From Calliphora vicina (taxonomy: Eukaryota > Arthropoda > Insecta > Diptera > Calliphoridae), in NCBI RefSeq assembly GCF_958450345.1, contig NC_088780.1, positions 63,449,533-63,513,532 on the forward strand: a stretch of DNA of 64,000 nucleotides, written 5' to 3'. The position numbers and the translations under genes are program-made. Positions 56,878 to 64,000 of the stretch are shown here, piece by piece. The notes below the pieces were generated by a model. That model saw nothing but the letters and a program-made list of their open reading frames with translations. It was not told the origin of the DNA and made no database searches. Numbering within the stretch: the stretch's first letter is position 1; each line of letters starts with the position of its first letter.

Positions 56878-57974
56878 ATAGTGTTTATAAACCGGTTACC
56901 GAAAAACCGGTTTGTCTTCGAAATCTCGTTTCTTTGCGAACCGGTTAATTTAAAATGTTGATTTTCGGTTAACCGGTTTATCCGGTTTTTATCACTCGGT
57001 TAACCGGTTTTTAAAATTTAGGTCTTAAATTAAGAAATGTCATGGTTATATGCTTTTTTTATTCATTGTACACACATTATTGGTCTGATTTGAAATCTAA
57101 ACGGCTGATTTACAATACAAACCTATTTAGATTGATATTTTTATGAATTACAATGATTCTAAATAGTAGAGGATGATAAGTTTATTAAAAACTTTTTCAG
57201 AATAAACTGCACATAATGAAACTATTAAAATTTAAATTCCGCATCTGAATAATGATTCATTATAAACTTAGTGGTGATTTTACCAAACGTTAAGTTGAAT
57301 TTGATGTGCATACCTTCTTTCAATCAATTTTACTTCATTAGTGTATTTTGTTCTTAAAATTTTATTTTATTAATCATTTCGTTAGCTTAGTGTACAAAGT
57401 CTTTTTCAGAAATATTACAGGAGAGACAAAAAACGTTCTAAAATCCATGATTGAAATATTTATGAATTCTGATAATGGATAATTGGTATGATTTATAATG
57501 ACAAATAAACACAGCTAAGAAGAAGTGCGTTTGCATCTTATAGGTCCTTTTTTTCTCAAGGTGATAATAAATTTCAAAATTGCCAAATATTTAATTAAAA
57601 AATTGATTTACATTTTTTGGTTAAAATTTAATGAATAAACCAATAATTAAAACAAGTATTATATAGCTAGTAACATATTTATACTCAATTCCATTTGACT
57701 GAGATAATAATTTTGAAATTTTTACAAAATAAAATGGACTTAGCACTTTTGTATATTCATATTTATTTAATATTAACCATTCCTGTCTACTAAAAACTAA
57801 AAATTTTCAAGCTGTATATACTTTATTGGACATTTTATGTTTTCTACAAATATATGACGGTTAACCGGTTTAACCGTTTTTTTCGATGTCGGTTAACCGA
57901 AAAACCGGGTTTCTAAAAAAGGTCAATTTTCGGTTAACCGACAAACTGTTATTTTAAAAAGTCGGTTTTTTATA
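56878..57974 (+). mobile_element. AACCGGTTAACCG hAT-like element, longest copy
   Basis: Starts TAGTGTTTATAAACCGG. The last 120 bases repeat GGTTAACCG motifs and end GGTTTTTTATAAA, inverted to the start but without the outermost bases. About 40 bases of the host repeat are missing at the junction, so the duplication is lost. Confidence 0.75.
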
Positions 57975-58156
57975 AATGTAGAAATTACAAACGGAATGAC
58001 AAACTTATATATACCATTCTCATGAAGGTGAAAGGTATAATAAGGTTTTAGATTAATTTTTAATTTGGAGTTGCTACACTATTACAGTAAGTGATGTATA
58101 ATGTATTATTTAATGTACGTACGTACTATGTTCCAATTTTATTTATGTGTAATAAC

Positions 58157-59193
58157 CAGGGAAACCGGAAATATGCTCTAAAAAAAGTGTTTTAAGCGCT
58201 TTAAATATGCAGTAAAAACTTTAAAATATACTCTTAAAATTTAAAAAATATACTCTTAAAATAACAAACTTTTACATAATTTTAAACCAAAAAATATACT
58301 TTTATTTAAAAAAATAAACAAAAATAACATGAACTAAAACAAATGTAACAAAAAATAAATACAACATAAAAACAATAGGAACTTAAGCTATGAAAAGGCC
58401 TCGAAAGGTATTTTTTGATGATATTTTATATAAATATAAAGTCACTTCTTCAATTAAGGATGTTATTGCAATAAATTACAAAATATTGACTTAAATTTTC
58501 AAATAAAAATCGTTATCTATTGGATCTGAAAACATTTTTATACATAGAAAATGTTCTTTCGACATCAACTGATGTTATAGAAGTAAATTTAAAAGACAAT
58601 ATTTCTTTAACACTTAGACCCCTTTTACAATGCAGAAATTGAAAGGCAGACAGACGAAGTTTGTGGGCGAGGGGTTGAAGAGGTAGAGTGTGTTTTACAC
58701 AGGTTTAGGTTAGTTCAAAAGAGAATGAGAAAAATGTCTGCCTTTCAATTTCTGCATTGTAAAAGGGGACTTATAACGGTTAAGTTTGATTTAATTAGAA
58801 TTAAAATTTGATATTTAGATGGCGCTATTATTAAAATAGTGCTTATTTTATATTAATAAAAGCCATCTATTTTTCAATTTTGAATTTTAAACAAAGGAAG
58901 CAAAAAATCTGTAACACAACAGCGAAAAATAAGTAAGACAAAATTTGTTTTTGATAAAGTCAAAATAAGCTATTAAACAGTAAAATATCGTCTAAAAACT
59001 CAAAAATATGACATAAATATGCTCTTAAAACAAATATATGCAAAAATATGCATTTAAGGGTAAAATATGCAAAAATATGCACTAACAAATCGATCACAAA
59101 ATTCTTAAATATTTCTGAAACGTGTAAATATCTTATCCATGTGCTCATTAGACTCACCAGAAAAACATGCATTTGCATATTTTGGTTTCCCTG
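58157..59193. mobile_element. hAT-like element (CAGGGAAACC), copy 2
   Basis: Ends CAGGGAAACC...GGTTTCCCTG, flanked by the exact 8-bp duplication GTAATAAC (58149-58156, 59194-59201). It is rich in AAATATGCTCT and ATATGCAAAA motifs near both ends. It carries the MITE 58617-58770. Confidence 0.93.
58617..58770. mobile_element. GTCCCCTTTTACAATGCAG MITE, 154 bp
   Basis: Inverted ends of about 33 bases with one mismatch, flanked by TTA (58614-58616, 58771-58773). Copy 1 of the host element (about 14370) lacks it. Confidence 0.93.
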
Positions 59194-59201
59194 GTAATAA
59201 C

Positions 59202-59755
59202 TATACAATACTTACTCGTAATAGTGTTATTGTGTTATTTTGTTTGTGTTCTCGAATTAAATTAAGTACAACACAATACAATTAATTTAACGAATTTACG
59301 CATTACAAATAAATAAAAGATACGACCGCCTAGTTCCTTAAAAAAAGAATCGCCTATCGTCAGTTATTGTTGAGCATTGACTCAAAGCGGTTCTAAAGTC
59401 GTTCATTAAAGTGAATAATTCATACGGGAGAAAAAGGATAATAAATTAATAAATACTTTTCCTTTACTATTTCTAAGTGTAAAGTGAAACTATTGCAAAA
59501 ACTATATAACAAAAAAAAACAGTATTCAAATATTTATATTAGACTCATTGAGAATTTATTAAAAAATAGGACTTTTAGTTCAAATACATTATATGCATAT
59601 AATATACATACGTAAATAAATAATTGCTGATATATAATGTATGTAAGTACAGAAAATTAATTTTAATTTTATAATAAATATATATGTTTGTGTATATTTT
59701 CTATTATTATTGTTATTAAAAATTATCATTTGTCGAGATTTATTGAAGCATCTAG
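59202..59755. other. Gene-free stretch; 3' region of the receptor gene
   Basis: AT-rich, with no open frame of interest. On the minus strand AATAAA occurs at 59739-59744, only about 12 bases past the stop codon, and again further downstream near 59550, so the polyadenylation site cannot be fixed. Confidence 0.5.
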
Positions 59756-62700
59756 TTAAAAACTTTGAGTTGACTCTTTCATACTCGACGAATTTTCCAT
59801 GTTCGGTTTTAGGCCACACAACTTCATGAAATATCCATACCACATGCGCCGCGTTACAGGATCCATAAGAACGAAATACACAAAAAGAATAAAGCCCTGT
59901 AGTGTGGCAGTCAGACAAAACAAATACGAAAATACTAAGCCGGCTTTCATGGCATTCAAAAGTCCAAAAATCCATGTAAATCCTAAAAGGAAAAACAAAA
60001 GTACCAATAGACGTATTTGTGATATTGCTATACTTTTTTCAGTGTGACGTATAGATCCAGCTGGATGTTTAAGAATATTATATATGACAACTACGAATAT
60101 GACTAAGTTCGCAATTATGACCAGAGTAATGGGCAAAACAATGCCGATGTAGAAAGAAAGGCCAGATGGATAACAAAGGGGATTAGTCGATTCGTTTTGA
60201 TGAGGAATATAAGAATCGCTATCAAACACAAGTACACATGCTACTGGAATCAGAGGTAAACCCCAACCCAAAATGGTTGATTTTATGAAGAATCGTTTAG
60301 GTCTGGTATTGCCAAAGACCTGGACATAACGTTTAAATTGCAGATACGCAATGATAACCATCCAACAGAACTGTACGAGTACCGAGTAGTGTAAACAGGC
60401 GCCTATAGTAATGCAACTGGTAAATATTTTGTTGCTTATCAGATGATATGAGTTCTCTTCGGTGTTCACAAAGCAGAAGAGAATCATTTGCAGAGCGATT
60501 GCAGCTGAAAGTTGAAGCAGGACTTTAGAATTGGCTTTTTTGCGCCATGAACGAAATGTACAGGCCGTCACAAATATCCCAACAATACCAAACAGGGAGA
60601 GCGAACAGCCCAAAAGTGTAATTATATCCAACGCCTGTTTATGAATTTTTTTCTCAATAACTTCGACATCGGAATCTACAGATAGTTTGTAGCTGCCGCC
60701 AATCAAATATGCGAATGGTGTCAGGTGCGTACAGCCGCAGAGCACAGTATTGTTGTTCAATTCAGATCGACTTATCATCATAACGCCATCACTTGCCCAC
60801 CTCTGATAATTCCAATAACTACAATACTGTTTCTGCTGTTGTGTATTGTTGTAGTTGCCCGCCCCGCTTATATCAACATCATTGACGACGGTCAAAATGA
60901 GCGGTAAAATTTCGGGCAGGTCCTTATCATGTCCAGGAATTGAAATTGATATTACTTTTCCATCAACAGCTTTATCTGATGTCAGATCCGTTTCCTGAAA
61001 CAATTTATCGTTGGCATAGATTTTGATAACCACCTTTGGTTCGGGACGTTGTGTTTGCCATGTTTTATTCGACATCATTGAAATCTCATCCAGACGTTGC
61101 CACAATGAAGTGGGTACAAAAGTACCCATTAAAATATTCGGCTCATTAAGTAACTCGTCCACGCTCTGATTTGCCAAAATAAATCTGTAGTATTCATTCT
61201 TAAATGCACCTCTAAGAATACCTTCGTCATAGAATTCTTCACCACTATTTCGGTCTGTCCGAAATAACGCAATACCCGTTACATTAGCCACCAAAGGATT
61301 AATGATAAAAGCTACAAAATTTGTAGCTATTTTAACTACTACGCCCACATCTAAATACTCAATGATATCGATTTCTTTGTCGTTCTGGTTCATTAGATTT
61401 TCTAAAGGCATGGTTTGATTGCTAACGCTGCTTATATTTTCTTGAAATGTTTCCAATGACGACATGTGATCTATCAGGTATTCGAATGCATCTAATAAAA
61501 TATTTGTAGAATTGAGTGCGATTGATGGACGAATAACGATATCATTGACCTCAAGTATATAGTTGAAAATACGTACAATTTCCACAGTTGTTTCTGAAAT
61601 GTTATTCGTAGACCCTGGTTTCTGTTCGAAGTAATAATTAAATGTGTTCCATTCAGATGTTGGATGAACTGGGAGTGTTGATGGTCTAGGGGTAACTTTA
61701 AGCATTGTTTTGATTGACTTACGTATTATGTAAGCCAAATAGTACAGATCAGCTGGAATTAGATTCTGCAGATTTGATTCCAACAGTTGTCTTACATCTT
61801 TAATAGCCCTTTCTGGCTGGTCTTCTGAAGTTTTTGTTATATGCATGGTATATAGGCTTCTTGTAATTAGATTAGGTTCTGTGACAGTGATGCAGTCATC
61901 TAATGTTAGCTGCTCCCAATAAGCTCCGCCAATAAAATCACCCAGACACCTTCGGGTAATAGGCAAGCCGTTTTTTTGCAAGCAGAATTTAGACTTGGTC
62001 GCTGATTGTCCGATATGTGCCAATATCCATTCGTTTTCGGGAAAACAGAACTGAGTACTACGCACTGTATGACTAAAACGAGGCTGATATTCTTTTATTA
62101 AATTTATTAGTAGATCTCTGGCGCTCATACGAACTGCAGTATCGTGGCGTACTCCCTTATCATCCTCAATACTGTTGTCTTCTTCGCTGTGCTGTTCATT
62201 GCTTGTATCTACTGCTGATGATTTGATCGATATAGTAGTATGGCAGAGACATCTTAAGTAAGATGCATTCGGGTGGAAATATATAATATCCATAATTCGT
62301 ACATTATGAATGACCAGATCATTAAGATGTTTGTACTTTTTTCGAACATTTTTAATTTCATCTTTAATACGCGTGGCCAGTTGTTTCATTTGATCTTGAC
62401 TAAATATTAAGTGGTCGGCGTTGAAAGGAACTTCTATTTGCATCGCAAAGGCATGACCCTTTTTAGCTTTGGCGGCTACGACTTTTGTCGACGATACGTG
62501 AGTGAAATTGAATATTGTATGCGCTTCACACCAGTATTGTCCAGGGTCATCACTTTTTATTTTTAGCTTAAAGATTGTCTTCGTATTTGATGTATTCTCC
62601 CAGATTTTTTTTATTTCCACTCTAGACAATTCCCCATAGTCAGCATTTGTAAAACAATGTATGCTGTTCTCCGGTTTGTCGTTGGACCAAACATAAAACT

Positions 62701-63873
62701 TATTATAAACGGTCAAAATTAACGAGTCAAGATCAGAGTCCATCCTCAATATCATCTCAACATTCTTGCGGCTTTCAATGTGCTCGATGCACAGACCATG
62801 AATTTTGTTTTTAGATGAGACAATTTTCATTTTGTTATTTTCTGGTTTTAATGCCCATTTTCCATTCGGTACCTGTATGTTACCCTCCACTTCTACATAT
62901 TCGTCGTTTACGATATTAAACTCTTTAAATATTAGTTTTATGGTATTTATTTTTGTGAAGTACTCCGTAACTTTAAGCATACGAAAGTCATCTGGATACT
63001 TCTGGCCATCCCAAGTTATTCCATAACACTCATTTGGCCGATGACTTAAGGCCCCAAAATCTTGAGGACAACCTGATTTTGCAACTAAATGTTTCTTAAA
63101 AACACATACCGAATAATGCAACTCTCTACAATGAGTCATTGCAATTCGCATTGTTGAACGATCATGCTTTCCAACATCTCTCTGTATATGAGCAGCTACG
63201 CAATGTTTATCTGATAACGTTCTGCTGTTTACTGATAAATATTCCCCTCTGTCTTTGTACAATTCATTCCATTGTTTACCCGGCAATCGTATTACAAATG
63301 GATTAAATTCGTTCTCCTCATATCTTTTTACGGGCAACCAGAAACTCATAATTTCATATTCGTTTAATAAGAACCTTAAAATTGCATTATCAATATCATT
63401 ATATCCCATCAGAATATTCGATCCGTAGTAGAAGTGCTCGTCAAAAGTCTGTGGTTTTGTTGAAATCTTTAGACACACGTATTCATCATTCACAAGCAAC
63501 TCTATTAAATCATCTGGGCATTTGATGTTTTTCTTAACGAACTTTTCACATTGAACTCGATTTGGAAACCATTCGCCTGTTTCACTGTCACAGTGTCTCA
63601 AAACAATTGAGTCATTCTCCCAACACACGTCTGGCTGAGATATTACATAGTCCACGCGATTCTTATCATTTATCTTCCATTCAAATGTTCCATTACTTGA
63701 TGTCTTTTCCTCCGGACAAGTTTTCTAGAAAATTAAAATAGTCCAGCTAATATATGTTTTAAAATTCGACGAAAATTTAACAATGTACATACGAAACTCC
63801 ATGACACTGAAAGGCGATTCAATGCAAATACCAATAAAATCCCACAAATCAACTTCTTTAGTCTCTTTTGCAT
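59756..63873 (-). CDS. Adhesion-type G-protein-coupled receptor (CG11318/CG15556-like)
   Basis: Two coding exons are joined: 63793-63873 and 59756-63724, phase 0, about 1349 residues. Exon 1 (MQKRLKKLICGILLVFALNR) is a signal peptide. Then come a Cys/Trp-rich module (CPEE...FEWK...C...GEW..N..QC, about residues 29-80), a C-type-lectin-like region (about 120-235, DKHCVAAHI...CRELHYSVC), an Ig-like region with DPGQYWCEAH (about 330-440), a long GAIN-like region and a GPS site ending CGCTHLTPFAYL (cleavage expected at His-Leu|Thr, about 1028). Seven membrane segments follow (about 1062-1320), with the usual Cys in TM3 and loop 2 (NPLCYP) and LQGFILFVYFVL in TM7. It is a cell-surface receptor signalling through G proteins. 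The middle GPS cysteine is Val (SDGV). No frame damage is seen. Assignment to the Drosophila genes is by impression only. Confidence 0.88.
63725..63792 (-). other. 68-bp intron of the receptor gene
   Basis: Donor GTATGT after GAGTTTC and acceptor TTTTAATTTTCTAG before AAAACTTGTCC. Joining keeps the frame (SWSF|KTCPEE) and attaches the signal peptide. Confidence 0.85.
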
Positions 63874-64000
63874 TTCCCCCACAATTTATTCAAAAATACT
63901 TCTTAACTTAATTAAGTTCAAATGATTGTATTAACCGTCCGCTTGGCCTTTTACTAACAAGTTTATCAATCGTCCCAACAAAAGATACTACATAATTACT
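63874..64000 (-). promoter_or_regulatory. Upstream region of the receptor gene
   Basis: AT-rich. No clear TATA box or initiator is seen; GGGGGAAATG just before the ATG keeps the favourable A at -3. The transcription start may lie outside the window. Confidence 0.3.

Larger units (their letters stand above)
55838..58040 (+). repeat. Dispersed repeat A, second head-to-tail copy
   Basis: Starts GAGAGCTATATTCGGCTGTG immediately after the end of the previous copy and ends TATATACCATTCTCATGAAG...GGTATAATAAG. It is split by the MITE 56134-56659 and the element 56878-57974. Confidence 0.8.

Overview
The window looks like a repeat-rich, AT-rich intergenic block from a higher fly, most likely a calyptrate (blow fly, house fly or stable fly type). 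This is inferred from insect-type transposon families, two dispersed repeats with TATACCCTTCAC-type ends, and a gene resembling the Drosophila adhesion receptors CG11318/CG15556. I see no bacterial-type operons, CRISPR array or rRNA. All calls are by eye, and boundaries may be off by 1-2 bases.

Only one convincing host gene is present: an adhesion-type G-protein-coupled receptor on the minus strand at the right edge (59756-63873). It has a signal-peptide first exon (63793-63873) joined across a 68-bp intron to a very long second exon. A possible small spliced minus-strand gene lies at 26845-28156; its splice phases agree but I do not recognise the product.

The other 59 kb is a graveyard of transposable elements, mostly dead and deeply nested. 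From left to right: a Ty3/gypsy retrotransposon on the minus strand (617-6807); a PIF/Harbinger-type element with only its Myb-like accessory gene (9364-11251); a hAT element holding three younger inserts (13638-15620); a large foldback element with one ORF (17567-20845); a hAT element carrying a jockey-like LINE (22022-26297); GC-rich spliced islands (26845-28363); a decayed Tc1-like element stuffed with inserts (34739-40159); a 5-kb hAT element with a BED-finger gene and a second LINE (41312-46329); a Helitron helicase fragment (47136-47474); and two head-to-tail copies of a dispersed repeat interrupted by further transposons (51437-58040).

Target-site duplications (TSDs) can be read directly for many elements. 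At least eleven have 8-bp duplications (hAT-like or similar), about ten have 3-bp duplications (mostly TTA, TAA or AAT, PIF/Harbinger-like), and four or more have TA duplications (Tc1/mariner-like). Two short elements have canonical Helitron ends. In three places a second copy of the host repeat in the same window serves as the empty site and confirms the insertion. No complete transposase or reverse transcriptase remains intact, so every mobile element here looks immobile or dependent on proteins made elsewhere.
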